In this document: positions 28,931 to 38,875 of the stretch, piece by piece
How positions within the stretch are numbered: position 1 is the first letter of the stretch
Layout of the letters: every line of letters starts with the position of its first letter
DNA from: Sulfurimonas lithotrophica
GTDB taxonomy: Bacteria > Campylobacterota > Campylobacteria > Campylobacterales > Sulfurimonadaceae
DNA length: 64,000 nucleotides
Reading direction: 5' to 3'
Assembly (NCBI RefSeq): GCF_009258225.1
Contig: NZ_CP043617.1
Location: 1,674,001 to 1,738,000, forward strand
Position numbers and translations under genes: made by a program
Notes under the pieces: generated by a model
What the model was told of the DNA's origin: nothing
The model's input: only the letters and a program-made list of their open reading frames with translations
The model's database searches: none

Positions 28931-30070
28931 CTAATTAATATACTCTTTTAAAAATCTTTCAACTACACTAAATGAGCCAAATACCAAATATTTGTTGTTC
29001 GGCTCGGTTTTATAGTAGTGTGAGTATTCTATCTTTAAATGTTTTAAAATATTATGAAGCGATACTTTATTTTCTATACGCTCCCCTTCAATATCTATTA
29101 TTTGAACCTCTTTAATTATCGGTTTTAGTATTTTTAAAATCATTTCATAGTCTTTATCTTTATAAGAATTATATATTAAAATATACTTCTGCGGTGCAAG
29201 TTCTTTAACTACTGAAGACGCTGCCAATGGATTATGCCCCACATCTACAATAATATTTTCATCTATTTTACTCAACCTTCCAAACAATTTGGCATCTTTA
29301 AAATCTGACTTTTTATAATCAATACCAAGAAACTTTAAAGCTCCAATTGCTAAAGATAAATTTTCTTTTAAATATGAAGCTAAAGATAAAAAATCGGCTA
29401 TTTTGTCAATCTTTTTATAATCTTGTTTATTTAACAGTTCTTCTATTTTTATTATATTTTTATTCATTTGCGAAGCTATATCATAAACTTTAGAATATTT
29501 TTGCTTTGATATTATTGCATTGTTTTGAATAGAATTAAGTTTAGTTTTTGAAATTGCTTCTATAGTAGAACCTAAAAAAGCCTGATGGTCTAAGTCAATC
29601 GGCGTAACTAAACTAAGTTCTTTTTCAAATACCGCAGTAGCATCGAATTCACCACCGAGTCCTGCTTCAAGCACGACAAAATCACAACCCTCAAAAACAA
29701 GCATCGCAAGTAAAGTAGTATATTCAAAATAACTAAGTGCATCCGAGTCCTCTTTATCTAAGAGTGTGTAGAGTTTTTTATGTGCATCTTCTAAAACCTC
29801 ATCACTTACGTCACTGCCGTTAATCCAAATACGCTCATTAAACTTTAAAATATGAGGTGATGTATAGTGTCCTACACTATAATTATTGTTAAATAAAGCA
29901 GTTGCTAAAAACCTGCCCGTTGTACCTTTTCCGTTTGTACCTATTAGATGCACAATCTTTGGAATATTGATGTATTTTTTTATTTTTTTGTATGTTTTTG
30001 GAAATCGATTATAATCTATCTCATCGTAAAACAGAGGTTTTGAGTCTAAAAATTTAGTTAAAGTATGCAT
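28931..30070 (-). CDS. folC: Folylpolyglutamate/dihydrofolate synthase
   Basis: This 379-aa Mur-ligase-family protein has the P-loop LIGTNGKGTTGRF, the metal region LEAGLGGEFDAT and the DVGHNPLAA motif that fits FolC. It adds glutamate to folates. Its start overlaps the HDOD gene stop by 17 bp, and the M23 gene follows immediately. Confidence 0.92.
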   Translation of the reverse strand: MHTLTKFLDSKPLFYDEIDYNRFPKTYKKIKKYINIPKIVHLIGTNGKGTTGRFLATALFNNNYSVGHYTSPHILKFNERIWINGSDVSDEVLEDAHKKLYTLLDKEDSDALSYFEYTTLLAMLVFEGCDFVVLEAGLGGEFDATAVFEKELSLVTPIDLDHQAFLGSTIEAISKTKLNSIQNNAIISKQKYSKVYDIASQMNKNIIKIEELLNKQDYKKIDKIADFLSLASYLKENLSLAIGALKFLGIDYKKSDFKDAKLFGRLSKIDENIIVDVGHNPLAASSVVKELAPQKYILIYNSYKDKDYEMILKILKPIIKEVQIIDIEGERIENKVSLHNILKHLKIEYSHYYKTEPNNKYLVFGSFSVVERFLKEYIN

Positions 30071-30890
30071 CTTTTATTTTATTGGCCGTTTCTTCAAATA
30101 TCCCTTTGCTCAAACCCATTCTTGCAACTTTTTTTGAAGCTTTTAATATTGAGTCTTCACTCAAAACCTCTTTAACATTTATAGCCGTTCTGATTATATC
30201 TATTAGATTTCTGTATTTTTTTAAATCAAAGTTTATCTCTTTTAGTTTCTCTTCATCATAATCCAAAGCAAGCAAAGTATTTACATAGTGCTCTTCTAAA
30301 TTCCAGTGTTTAAAAAGTTCTGCGGAGATTCTGTATGTACTAATTCCCAAAAGTTCTTTTTCAAACTTATCAATATCTTCACATTCGTTAAAAGCTTTTC
30401 TAAATTCACCTATATAGTCGCTTTTTTTTACTTCATTTGCCAATAATAACTTACCGGATTCCATTATTAAAGCAAGTTGCGATAAAAGTTTTACTTCCGA
30501 ATCGTTAACACGTGAATACCATTGAAACATTAAAGCACTTTGTAGATGACATAGTTCGTTAAACTGTTTTGTATCAAAACCATATACACTGGTATCTGCT
30601 TTTAAAGTCTCATCGATTGAGTACTTAACTACAAACATATATATCCTGTGTGTTCCGAGTAAAGTAACGGCTTGTCTTGCACTTAAAACTTTTTGTCTTA
30701 GTCCGTAAAATGGAGCATTTATTACTTTTAGTAAATTAGCCATTAACATTGCATCGGATTCTAAAACCCTAACTAAGCTAGGCACGCTCATTATCTCAAG
30801 TCCACTTGCATACATACTTCTAACGGCATTTGCCGCATTTGAAAGTGGAGGAAGAGTATCTATATTTTCAATTATTTTTTCAAAAGTCAT
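30054..30890 (-). CDS. HDOD-domain protein
   Basis: This 278-aa protein has the HDOD pattern LPPLSNAANAVRSMY, then SLVRVLESDAMLMANLLKVINAPFYG, and AVTLLGTHRIYMFV. HDOD domains are catalytically dead HD-like modules used in signalling. It follows the GGDEF gene by 1 bp, so the two may act in one c-di-GMP-linked pathway. A second HDOD gene is at 61545. Confidence 0.85.
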   Translation of the reverse strand: MTFEKIIENIDTLPPLSNAANAVRSMYASGLEIMSVPSLVRVLESDAMLMANLLKVINAPFYGLRQKVLSARQAVTLLGTHRIYMFVVKYSIDETLKADTSVYGFDTKQFNELCHLQSALMFQWYSRVNDSEVKLLSQLALIMESGKLLLANEVKKSDYIGEFRKAFNECEDIDKFEKELLGISTYRISAELFKHWNLEEHYVNTLLALDYDEEKLKEINFDLKKYRNLIDIIRTAINVKEVLSEDSILKASKKVARMGLSKGIFEETANKIKDAYFN

Positions 30891-30891
30891 C

Positions 30892-32442
30892 TTATTTATA
30901 TATTACTTGATTTCGTCCGTTCTTTTTTGCTTTATATAAGTTCTCATCGGCACATTTAATAGTGCTTTCTAAAGATGGATGCTGTTTTCTTTCACCTATA
31001 CCTGCACTTACGGTTACCTCTATACGATTTCCTCTATACATAAATTTTGCTTTTTGAACGTGTTTTCTAACTTTCTCGGCAAATATAAGTGCACCTTTTG
31101 CATCCGTCTCACTAAGTAATGCCATAAACTCTTCACCGCCGAAACGTCCTATAATATCGACAGTTCTTGCTTCTTGTTTTGCTATCTTCGCAAAAGCATA
31201 AAGCACTGCATCTCCTGCATCGTGTCCATAATTATCGTTTACCGACTTAAAGTGGTCAATATCTAGCATTACAATTGAATAATTACGGTTATATCTCTCA
31301 TACTCTGCTTCTTTTACGGCTATAAATTCATCTAAAGCCCTTTTATTATATAGCTTGGTTAAAAAATCTTCTTTTGATTCGGCTCTGGCTTCATTAAGTT
31401 GATTTTCTAATTTTTCTATTTTTTTTGAAAGTCTTTTTACCTCATTGTTATGAGAATTTAAATCAGTACTTAAATTTTTCGTACTCTCTTCAAGAGCTAA
31501 AGCTAAAGTGTAAAGTTTTTTATGTGCTAATTTAAAATTAACTTTTGAGTTTTCACTTTCTTCATTATATTTTTCTAACTCTTTTTTTATACCTTCAATC
31601 TCTGTTGTAGATTTATCGCTTCTCTCTATCATCTCGATAAGTCTTATAGAGAGTTTATCAAGTACACCGTCAAGAGACTCGACCATCTCTTTTACACTCT
31701 CTTTATCAAGTGCAATTCTGAGTTTTATCGCTTCTTTTATCTCATTTTCAACAGCTGCCGAAGACAATAACTCCGGTTTTCTTCTTATTTTATGAGATAA
31801 GTTTGCTATTTTTTCATTTACGCTGGATGCAATTGATGGAACTAAGGATGAGACCAACAAAGAAGCTACATTATGCATCGATTCAGATTCTATTAAATTT
31901 GGATCTGACTCTAAACATGTCATCTCAATTGATTCTATAGATTTTTTCAAATCTTTTTTATCTTTAATCCCTATTTTTTGCAAAAAAGAGTTATCGTACG
32001 AAGTTATAAAATTTGTCCATAATTGTCTAAATTGCTCAATTTGTGCAATATTCGGATTTGAATCAAGCAAAACTAAACTTTTGGCAGCCAAATCACTGGC
32101 TTCTTTATTATGTAATTCGCTTACAACCTGAAGAACTCTTTTTGTAAACAACATTTGAGCTTCTAAAGTTTCTGAACAAACAGACTGGTTTGTTCTGTTT
32201 AACCTAGCTACTAAAAAACGAGTTAATTCGCTCATAGTTTTGATTCTGTATTGTTGTAGCTCTTTTTGAAACTCTTTGTTTAGAGTGGAGGTATATTTTT
32301 CTAAATGTGAACAGTCTTCGACGTTCATATTAGCAATCGTGGCTTCTTTGCAAAATGCTTCTGCATAAAAATCAGGCGTTAGTAATTTCCCCTCAACTTC
32401 CAACCTTTTAATAGCTTTACTTATTATATTTTGAATTGTCAT
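30892..32442 (-). CDS. Diguanylate cyclase (GGDEF protein)
   Basis: This 516-aa soluble protein has a long helical N-terminal region with a coiled coil (about 285-340). A C-terminal GGDEF domain with active site GRFGGEEF follows. An RTVD inhibitory-site motif lies five residues before GGEEF, so product inhibition is likely. It makes c-di-GMP. The N-terminal input region is not recognised. Confidence 0.92.
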   Translation of the reverse strand: MTIQNIISKAIKRLEVEGKLLTPDFYAEAFCKEATIANMNVEDCSHLEKYTSTLNKEFQKELQQYRIKTMSELTRFLVARLNRTNQSVCSETLEAQMLFTKRVLQVVSELHNKEASDLAAKSLVLLDSNPNIAQIEQFRQLWTNFITSYDNSFLQKIGIKDKKDLKKSIESIEMTCLESDPNLIESESMHNVASLLVSSLVPSIASSVNEKIANLSHKIRRKPELLSSAAVENEIKEAIKLRIALDKESVKEMVESLDGVLDKLSIRLIEMIERSDKSTTEIEGIKKELEKYNEESENSKVNFKLAHKKLYTLALALEESTKNLSTDLNSHNNEVKRLSKKIEKLENQLNEARAESKEDFLTKLYNKRALDEFIAVKEAEYERYNRNYSIVMLDIDHFKSVNDNYGHDAGDAVLYAFAKIAKQEARTVDIIGRFGGEEFMALLSETDAKGALIFAEKVRKHVQKAKFMYRGNRIEVTVSAGIGERKQHPSLESTIKCADENLYKAKKNGRNQVIYK

Positions 32443-32444
32443 TG

Positions 32445-32966
32445 CTATTCCTTTTTATTTCTTGCACCCTCTGCCGATATCTTAGCAATAAATGAACCAA
32501 TAGCCTTAGAAGCACTAAACTCAATTGCATCAAAACGTTCTTGATCGGTTATTACAGCATTTGGCGTTACACTAAAGTCATATGAGCCTTTTGAACTATA
32601 AGATTTCGATTTTCCGTCTTGAAATTTTATAATCTTTAAAGTTACCGTCATTCTGTAAGCTATAACATACCCGTTTGCATCATACTGTATCGGTGAATAA
32701 CTAGGGTTGCTTATAGAGATCTGTAAATGTGCATCCGACTTGTCTTTAGTCGTTAGAGATGATTGAAGTGTTTCTACTATGGCAGAATCTACAGCATCTT
32801 TGATTAAAACCGTATTTTGAGGGTCTTGTAGAGATATACTGACTTCCGTACTTATCTTTTGACCAAGTAGTTCACGTGAGAACTTAGCACTAGGTCTGTA
32901 TCCACAAGCTGTTATAAGAGATATAGTAACAAGCGTTAAAACTATTTTTACAACAGCTGAGTTCAT
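32445..32966 (-). CDS. lptE: LptE-like LPS-assembly lipoprotein
   Basis: This 173-aa lipoprotein (Cys21 in SLITACGYRP) has the CGYRPS start common to LptE homologues. It lies right after leuS, the usual lptE position in many proteobacteria. It would plug the LptD barrel that exports LPS. The call combines the motif and position. Confidence 0.78.
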   Translation of the reverse strand: MNSAVVKIVLTLVTISLITACGYRPSAKFSRELLGQKISTEVSISLQDPQNTVLIKDAVDSAIVETLQSSLTTKDKSDAHLQISISNPSYSPIQYDANGYVIAYRMTVTLKIIKFQDGKSKSYSSKGSYDFSVTPNAVITDQERFDAIEFSASKAIGSFIAKISAEGARNKKE

Positions 32967-32968
32967 AC

Positions 32969-35422
32969 TTAACCTTTTACAACCAAATTAACAAGCTTTT
33001 TAGGCACTACTATCTCTTTAATAATCTCTTTGCCGTCAAGCCATTTAGCACCTGCTTCTTTTGCAGCAGCTACAATGCTCTCTTTATCCGCATCTACTGC
33101 CACTTCAATCTCTGTTCTTGCTTTACCGTTGATTGAGACTGCCATAGTTACAGAGTCTTCTACAAAAACTTCATCTAAAATATTTTGAGGTGCAAAGTTA
33201 TTTAGATTAAAATATTTCTCACTTATCTCAGATGCAACGTGAGGGATAACAGGTTCCATTATTGAGCTTAATATCCAATACCCCTCTGTCCAAACATCTG
33301 CATTACTTTGTACATTTAAAGCATTCATAGCTTCCATTACACCAGCTATCATCGTATTAAAAGTATAACGCTCGTTAAATACGTCATTGGCTCTTTGAAG
33401 TGCTTCATACACTTTTTTACGGGCAAATTTTTCTTCTTTGCTTAGTGTAGAGTGTTCTATATCAGGGAGTGTATCTGTCGCAACAATATTAGAAGCTCTG
33501 TCGTAAAAACGTTTTATGAATTTGTAAGCGCCCTCAACTGCAGAGTCGTTCCACTCCAACTCTTGCGTCGGCGGAGCTGCAAAAAGGATAAAAAGTCTTG
33601 CCGTATCTGCACCGTATTTTTCTATAATTGCATCAGGATCAACCGTATTTCCCTTCGACTTTGACATTTTAGCACCGTCTTTAAGTACCATTCCTTGAGT
33701 AAGTAGTCTGTCAAAAGGCTCATCAAAGTCTAAATATCCTAAATCACGGAAAACTTTTGTAAAAAAGCGTGCATAAAGCAGGTGCAGAACCGCATGTTCA
33801 ATTCCACCTACATAGTGGTCAACTCCCATCCAGTATTTTAACTGTTCTTGGCTAAATGCCTCAGTTTCCCAGTTTTTAGCATCTGCACAAAAACGTAAAA
33901 AGTACCAGCTAGATTCTACAAAGGTATCCATAGTATCAGTCTCACGTACAGCTTCACCGCCACACTCAGGACACGAACAATGTTTCCAAGTCGGATGTTT
34001 CTCTAAGGGATTTCCCTCACCCGTTATCTCTATATCTTCAGGAAGTGCAATCGGCAGATTTTCTTTTTTCTCCATAACAAGACCACATTTGTCACAGTGA
34101 ACAAAAGGGATAGGAGCACCCCAATAACGCTGACGTGAAACACCCCAGTCTTTAAGTTTGTAGTTTGTAGTTTTTTTGCCTATTTTATTATCTTCAAAAT
34201 ATTTGATGATGTTGTACTGGCTCTTTTTAGAATCCATTCCATCAAACTCTCCAGAGTTAAATAAAATTCCGCGTTCAGTATATGCACTTGATGCAAAATC
34301 ATGATTACCCTCTTTAGGATTTATAACCGCATTTATCTCTAAATCATATTTTTTTGCAAAATCAAAATCACGCTCATCATGTGCAGGAACCGCCATAACG
34401 GCACCGCTACCGTAATCCATAAGTACGAAGTTCGCTATCCATACAGGCACAGATTTATCTAAAAGCGGATGCTTCACACGGATACCTAAATCGATTCCGG
34501 CTTTTTCTTTTTGTCTATCTATATTTGAAGCATTTTTCATAGCTTCGATTTCAGATATAACTTTATCACTTAAAAGCTTGTTCTCAATCATATAAGTTAC
34601 TATTTTATGTTCAGGTGCAAGTGCAGTATAAGACACTCCATAGATAGTATCGGGACGAGTAGTAAATACATCAAAAGACTCGAAAGTATTATTTAGTTTT
34701 GCCTTAGAATCGTCATCAAAATAAAGATCAAACTCTAAACCGTTTGATTTTCCTATCCAGTTCTCCTGCATCGTAAGAACTTGTTTCGGCCAACCCTCTT
34801 CAAGTTTTTTTAAATCATCTAATAATTCATCTGCATACTGAGTTATTTTAAAGTAATACTGGTTCATATCCTTTTTAACGATAGGAGTATCACATCTCCA
34901 ACAACAGCCATCAACAACCTGCTCATTTGCAAGAACTGTCTGATCATGAGGACACCAATTTAAAAGACCTTTTTCTCTATAAAGAAGACCTTTATTAAAC
35001 ATATCGATGATAAAACCTTGCTCAAACTTCGTATATAACTCATCAGAAGTTGCAAGTTCACGCTCACGTGAGAATGAAAATCCGAGTGAATAAAACTCAT
35101 TTTTCATATAGTCTATATTGTCGTAAGTCCAGCCCTTTGGATGTGAACCGTTTTTGATAGCTGCATTTTCAGCCGGCATACCGAAACTGTCAAAGCCAAT
35201 CGGGTGTAGTACGTTAAAGTTTTGTTGACGGTAATAACGTGCAAATGCATCTGAGATTGAGTAGTTTCTAACATGACCCATATGTAAACGCCCGCTTGGA
35301 AACGGGAACATACTTAATATATATTTTTTTTCTTTACTAAAATCATTGTCCGGCTCGAAACTTCTATTTTCCTTCCAAAAATTTTGCCACTTTTTTTCTA
35401 TCTGTTGTGAATTGTATTCCAA
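32969..35422 (-). CDS. leuS: Leucyl-tRNA synthetase
   Basis: This 817-aa class I synthetase has the HIGH-type motif [12 protein letters not shown], the editing-site segment [12 protein letters not shown], zinc-type Cys pairs ([13 protein letters not shown]) and the KMSKS motif [12 protein letters not shown]. It charges tRNA-Leu. It is followed by lptE after 2 bp. Confidence 0.97.
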   Translation of the reverse strand: MEYNSQQIEKKWQNFWKENRSFEPDNDFSKEKKYILSMFPFPSGRLHMGHVRNYSISDAFARYYRQQNFNVLHPIGFDSFGMPAENAAIKNGSHPKGWTYDNIDYMKNEFYSLGFSFSRERELATSDELYTKFEQGFIIDMFNKGLLYREKGLLNWCPHDQTVLANEQVVDGCCWRCDTPIVKKDMNQYYFKITQYADELLDDLKKLEEGWPKQVLTMQENWIGKSNGLEFDLYFDDDSKAKLNNTFESFDVFTTRPDTIYGVSYTALAPEHKIVTYMIENKLLSDKVISEIEAMKNASNIDRQKEKAGIDLGIRVKHPLLDKSVPVWIANFVLMDYGSGAVMAVPAHDERDFDFAKKYDLEINAVINPKEGNHDFASSAYTERGILFNSGEFDGMDSKKSQYNIIKYFEDNKIGKKTTNYKLKDWGVSRQRYWGAPIPFVHCDKCGLVMEKKENLPIALPEDIEITGEGNPLEKHPTWKHCSCPECGGEAVRETDTMDTFVESSWYFLRFCADAKNWETEAFSQEQLKYWMGVDHYVGGIEHAVLHLLYARFFTKVFRDLGYLDFDEPFDRLLTQGMVLKDGAKMSKSKGNTVDPDAIIEKYGADTARLFILFAAPPTQELEWNDSAVEGAYKFIKRFYDRASNIVATDTLPDIEHSTLSKEEKFARKKVYEALQRANDVFNERYTFNTMIAGVMEAMNALNVQSNADVWTEGYWILSSIMEPVIPHVASEISEKYFNLNNFAPQNILDEVFVEDSVTMAVSINGKARTEIEVAVDADKESIVAAAKEAGAKWLDGKEIIKEIVVPKKLVNLVVKG

Positions 35423-35434
35423 ATTTATTCTTTC

Positions 35435-35773
35435 CTAATATTCGTCATTTATTTTTGAACTCTCAATATATACAAGACCTACCGAGAACATATTTGCTAT
35501 TAAAGCACCGATTGTCAATGCGATTGCCCATTCTAAGTTACCGATAACTTGAAGGTATATAAAAGCCGGAATGAGGTGTAAATCAGCTACAAGAGAAGAT
35601 GCTAAAAGTTCTGCTGAGAGTAAATTTCTAACACCGATTTTCAAAAATGTTGATACAAGGTTTAAACTTGCCGCTACAAAAAGTGCTACTGCACTGTGTT
35701 CATATAAAAAACCCGCGATTGATGTCAAACTCATCAGTGAGAAAAACACATATATTACTTTACCCCAATCCAT
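35435..35773 (-). CDS. Small membrane protein (DUF6394-like)
   Basis: This 112-aa protein has three membrane helices (about 8-30, 28-45 and 65-100). It resembles a conserved small membrane family found next to leuS in Campylobacterota, recalled as DUF6394. No function is known. It is 12 bp upstream of leuS and may be the first gene of that run. Confidence 0.6.
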   Translation of the reverse strand: MDWGKVIYVFFSLMSLTSIAGFLYEHSAVALFVAASLNLVSTFLKIGVRNLLSAELLASSLVADLHLIPAFIYLQVIGNLEWAIALTIGALIANMFSVGLVYIESSKINDEY

Positions 35774-35871
35774 CTCTTAATTCCTTAATTTTATAGTATA
35801 AAATGAAGGAAACCCTTCATCTAAATTTTACGATAATAGAAGTAATTCCATTATCTTCGCTAACGCTTAGT

Positions 35872-35906
35872 TTCCCTCAGCGGGAAGCTCAAGACACTAG
35901 TGTCTT
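35872..35906. terminator. Two adjacent inverted repeats between secF and the DUF6394-like gene
   Basis: TTCCC/GGGAA (35872-35876 with 35882-35886) is followed by a perfect 16-bp palindrome AAGACACTAGTGTCTT (35891-35906) with TT after it. They sit in the 223-bp gap between secF and the DUF6394-like gene. They may end secF transcription or be a protein-binding palindrome. Confidence 0.35.
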
Positions 35907-35996
35907 TTACAATCTGTTTAAGTGAGTGATTATACTAAAAATTTGTTAAGGTGTGACTGAAAAATTAAAAGGGGATAAAGAGTGGTGTAGATTTTT

Positions 35997-36968
35997 CTAC
36001 ATCACTCCGGATTCATATTGAGCACGCATACGCTCTTTTTCTGCTTCTCTTTGAGCTTTTTTAGCTAACTTTTCATGGTAGTTCTTAACTGAAAAACCAA
36101 ACCACATAAGTATAGGAGATGCAACAAAGATGGAGGAATAAGTACCCACGACTATACCTACAAGTAAAGTAAACGCGAAAGAGTGAATAATCTCGCCTCC
36201 AAACATAAACAGCGTAAATACAACAAAAAATGTAGTCAAAGATGTAAGTGTAGTACGGGCTAAAGTACGTGTAACCGATTCATTGATACTATCTGCCAAA
36301 TCTGAATTTCTATTTTCTGAAACACCTTCACGAATACGGTCAAAAACGATAATGGTATCGTTTAGAGAATAACCTAAAATCGTAAGCAGTGCTGCCAATA
36401 CATCCAAGTTTACATCAAGTCCCACTAGCGTTATAGCTCCAAGAGCAATCGAGACGTCATGTACAAGAGCAAATATAGATGCAACGGCAAAACGCCATTC
36501 AAATCTAAATGCTACATAGATTAAAATCCCGATAGTAGCTAAAATTAAAGACATAATACCTTTTTCTCTTAACTCGTTTCCAACTTTTGGACCCACTATA
36601 TCTACACGGCGAATCTCATATTTACCCGTACCGCTTAATGCTTCGCGTGTAACATCACCGATATCAACGGTTACGCTAGCCGTTGTACTTTTCATACGGA
36701 TAACTACCTCATCAGGTGAGCCGAATTCTGTTATAGATGCACCATCGAAAAGTTTATTAGACTTTAGCTTCTCTCTCATATCGTCAATAGGTGCATTCTT
36801 GTCATACTTTACCTGTATGACAGTACCGCCTGCAAAATCGACACCGTAATTCAAACCTTTTGTAGCCAATAAAACATAAGAGCCTAAAACTAAAACAATA
36901 GATAAAACCATTGCAAGTTTTGACTTGCCCATGAAATTAAAGGTTTTCGTATATTTAAAAAATTCCAT
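35997..36968 (-). CDS. secF: Protein translocase subunit SecF
   Basis: This 323-aa RND-like membrane protein has six helices, the conserved LNYGVDFAGGTVIQV segment after helix 1 and the TM4 motif LTILGYSLNDTIIVFDRIRE. With SecD it uses the proton gradient to help secretion through SecYEG. It starts 2 bp after secD. Confidence 0.96.
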   Translation of the reverse strand: MEFFKYTKTFNFMGKSKLAMVLSIVLVLGSYVLLATKGLNYGVDFAGGTVIQVKYDKNAPIDDMREKLKSNKLFDGASITEFGSPDEVVIRMKSTTASVTVDIGDVTREALSGTGKYEIRRVDIVGPKVGNELREKGIMSLILATIGILIYVAFRFEWRFAVASIFALVHDVSIALGAITLVGLDVNLDVLAALLTILGYSLNDTIIVFDRIREGVSENRNSDLADSINESVTRTLARTTLTSLTTFFVVFTLFMFGGEIIHSFAFTLLVGIVVGTYSSIFVASPILMWFGFSVKNYHEKLAKKAQREAEKERMRAQYESGVM

Positions 36969-36970
36969 TA

Positions 36971-38536
36971 TTAACCCTTAATCCCAAACCAAAAATTATT
37001 ATTTTTACTTTTTTGAATTTTCTTTTCTAACATTTCATAAATTCCGTGCGTACCGAGAATTGCAGTTAGCATCGATGCTAAAATACCGATACTGATAGTG
37101 ATAGCAAAACCTTTAATAGCACCCGTCCCGTAAGCATATAATACGACTGCTGCTATTAGAGTTGTAATATTTGCATCCAAGATAGCACGCATAGCATTGC
37201 TATAACCTTCTTCTATCGCTTTATGTATAGACTTGCCTTGGTATATAAGTTCACGAATACGCTCTGAAATAATAACATTTGCATCGACTGCCATACCAAC
37301 CGTTAAAACTATACCAGCCATACCGGGAAGGGTAAGCGTTGCTCCAAAAAGGCTCATAACTGCGAGTATTATAAACAAGTTTGCAATAAGTGCTACATTC
37401 GCGATCAAACCTGCAGCTTTATAATAAACAACCATAAATATAATTACAAGTACAAAACCACCGATAAGTGCTATCATAGAAGCTTCAATAGAGTCAGCAC
37501 CCAAACTTGGTCCGACCGAGCGTTTTTCCATCATATAAACAGGGGCTAAAAGTGCACCCGAGCGAAGTGCAATAGCTAAATCTTTAGCTTGCATAACAGT
37601 ATAGTCACCGGAAATTTGACCGCTTCCTCCACCGATACGTTCATTGATATTCGGAGCAGAATATACTTTACCGTCAAGCACGATTGCCAAACGCTTGCCT
37701 ACATTTTTACCCGTAAAATCTCCAAATATAGCAGCACCTTCGGCATTTAACGTAAAGTTAATTACTGGACGGTTGTTCTGGTCAAACCCTACATGAGCAT
37801 CCGTTAACATTCCACCGTCTAAAATCGGAATCTCTTTTACTAAATATTTATGTGCTTCGTTTTTTGCATCGGGCAAAATAACGTCATTATATTTTGCAGC
37901 TTCTGCCGCATCCATAACGGATACTCTTGCAGCCCTGTCTTCATCAACTGCCATAAGTTCCAACTTCGCGGCACGGCTGATTAACTCACGAGCACGTTGT
38001 TCTTCAGCCGCCGTTTTAATACCCGCTAATTGAACAAGGATTTTTTCTTCACCTTGTTTTGCGACTACAGGTTCGGTCAAACCAAACTGGTCAAGTCTGT
38101 TTCTTATAGTCTCTATAGCTTGAGATATCGCTTCTTCTTTAGTTTTTTGTATCTCTTCAGGCGTAAAAGTCATAGAGATATTTTCAGCATTATAAACTAC
38201 GTTTAAACCATCTATTACCCCTAGATGCTCTTTTATGAGTTTAGTATCATCCGTATCTAAAAGTAAAAAAGAGACTGCCGTATCGTTAAATTTTAGTTCA
38301 TCTATTAAAATATCATTTTTATCCGCAAAAAATTTAATACTGGCTGCAATGGATTTTAAACGTGAGGTAGTAGCTTCTTCGGTTTTTACACCAAGCAACA
38401 TATGAAGACCGCCTTGAAGGTCAAGTCCGAGATTTACTTTTTTTCCGCCCTCTGTCTGAAGTAAGCTAGGCATGGAAAAAACCACACCGAAAACTATAGC
38501 AAGAGCAAAAATTACTATACGAAAATTAAGCTTCAT
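36971..38536 (-). CDS. secD: Protein translocase subunit SecD
   Basis: This 521-aa partner of SecF has the LGLDLQGGLHMLLGV motif after helix 1, a large periplasmic domain, and the TM4 motif TVGMAVDANVIISERI. I chose the ATG giving MKLNFRIV; two in-frame Mets upstream (38542 and 38560) are also possible. It overlaps the yajC stop by 11 bp or more. Confidence 0.94.
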   Translation of the reverse strand: MKLNFRIVIFALAIVFGVVFSMPSLLQTEGGKKVNLGLDLQGGLHMLLGVKTEEATTSRLKSIAASIKFFADKNDILIDELKFNDTAVSFLLLDTDDTKLIKEHLGVIDGLNVVYNAENISMTFTPEEIQKTKEEAISQAIETIRNRLDQFGLTEPVVAKQGEEKILVQLAGIKTAAEEQRARELISRAAKLELMAVDEDRAARVSVMDAAEAAKYNDVILPDAKNEAHKYLVKEIPILDGGMLTDAHVGFDQNNRPVINFTLNAEGAAIFGDFTGKNVGKRLAIVLDGKVYSAPNINERIGGGSGQISGDYTVMQAKDLAIALRSGALLAPVYMMEKRSVGPSLGADSIEASMIALIGGFVLVIIFMVVYYKAAGLIANVALIANLFIILAVMSLFGATLTLPGMAGIVLTVGMAVDANVIISERIRELIYQGKSIHKAIEEGYSNAMRAILDANITTLIAAVVLYAYGTGAIKGFAITISIGILASMLTAILGTHGIYEMLEKKIQKSKNNNFWFGIKG

Positions 38537-38792
38537 CCTCATACTTTCTTGCAATTGCATCTTTAGCTATTTTAACAATAGTATCATCATTCATTTTAAC
38601 ACTTAAGAATTTTTCTTCAACTTTATGAATTACAACAATAAAACCGCCATTTGTTACAACTTTGTCACCTTTAGCAAGTGCTTCGATCATAGCTTGTTTC
38701 TCTTTAGCTTCTTTTTGTTGTGGGCGTATAATTACAAAATACATAATTGCAATTAAAAATAAAAATGGCAATAATTGGCTTAATGCTTCCAT
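38526..38792 (-). CDS. yajC: Preprotein translocase accessory subunit YajC
   Basis: This 88-aa protein has one N-terminal helix (LPFLFLIAIMYFVIIRPQQK) ending in the hallmark RPQQKEAKEKQ and then a small soluble domain. It belongs to the SecDF-YajC complex and overlaps secD. Confidence 0.95.
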   Translation of the reverse strand: MEALSQLLPFLFLIAIMYFVIIRPQQKEAKEKQAMIEALAKGDKVVTNGGFIVVIHKVEEKFLSVKMNDDTIVKIAKDAIARKYEDEA

Positions 38793-38862
38793 TCTAGTTA
38801 ATCCTTAAATAAATTTTTCAAGGATTATACAAAAAGAATATTAATACGAGTGTAAAATCGTG

Positions 38863-38868
38863 TATAAT
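38863..38868 (+). promoter_or_regulatory. -10 box placed for a leaderless lnt transcript
   Basis: TATAAT ends 7 bp before the lnt ATG at 38876, with no ribosome site between, so transcription should start at or next to the ATG. Confidence 0.45.
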
Positions 38869-38875
38869 TCTTCCC

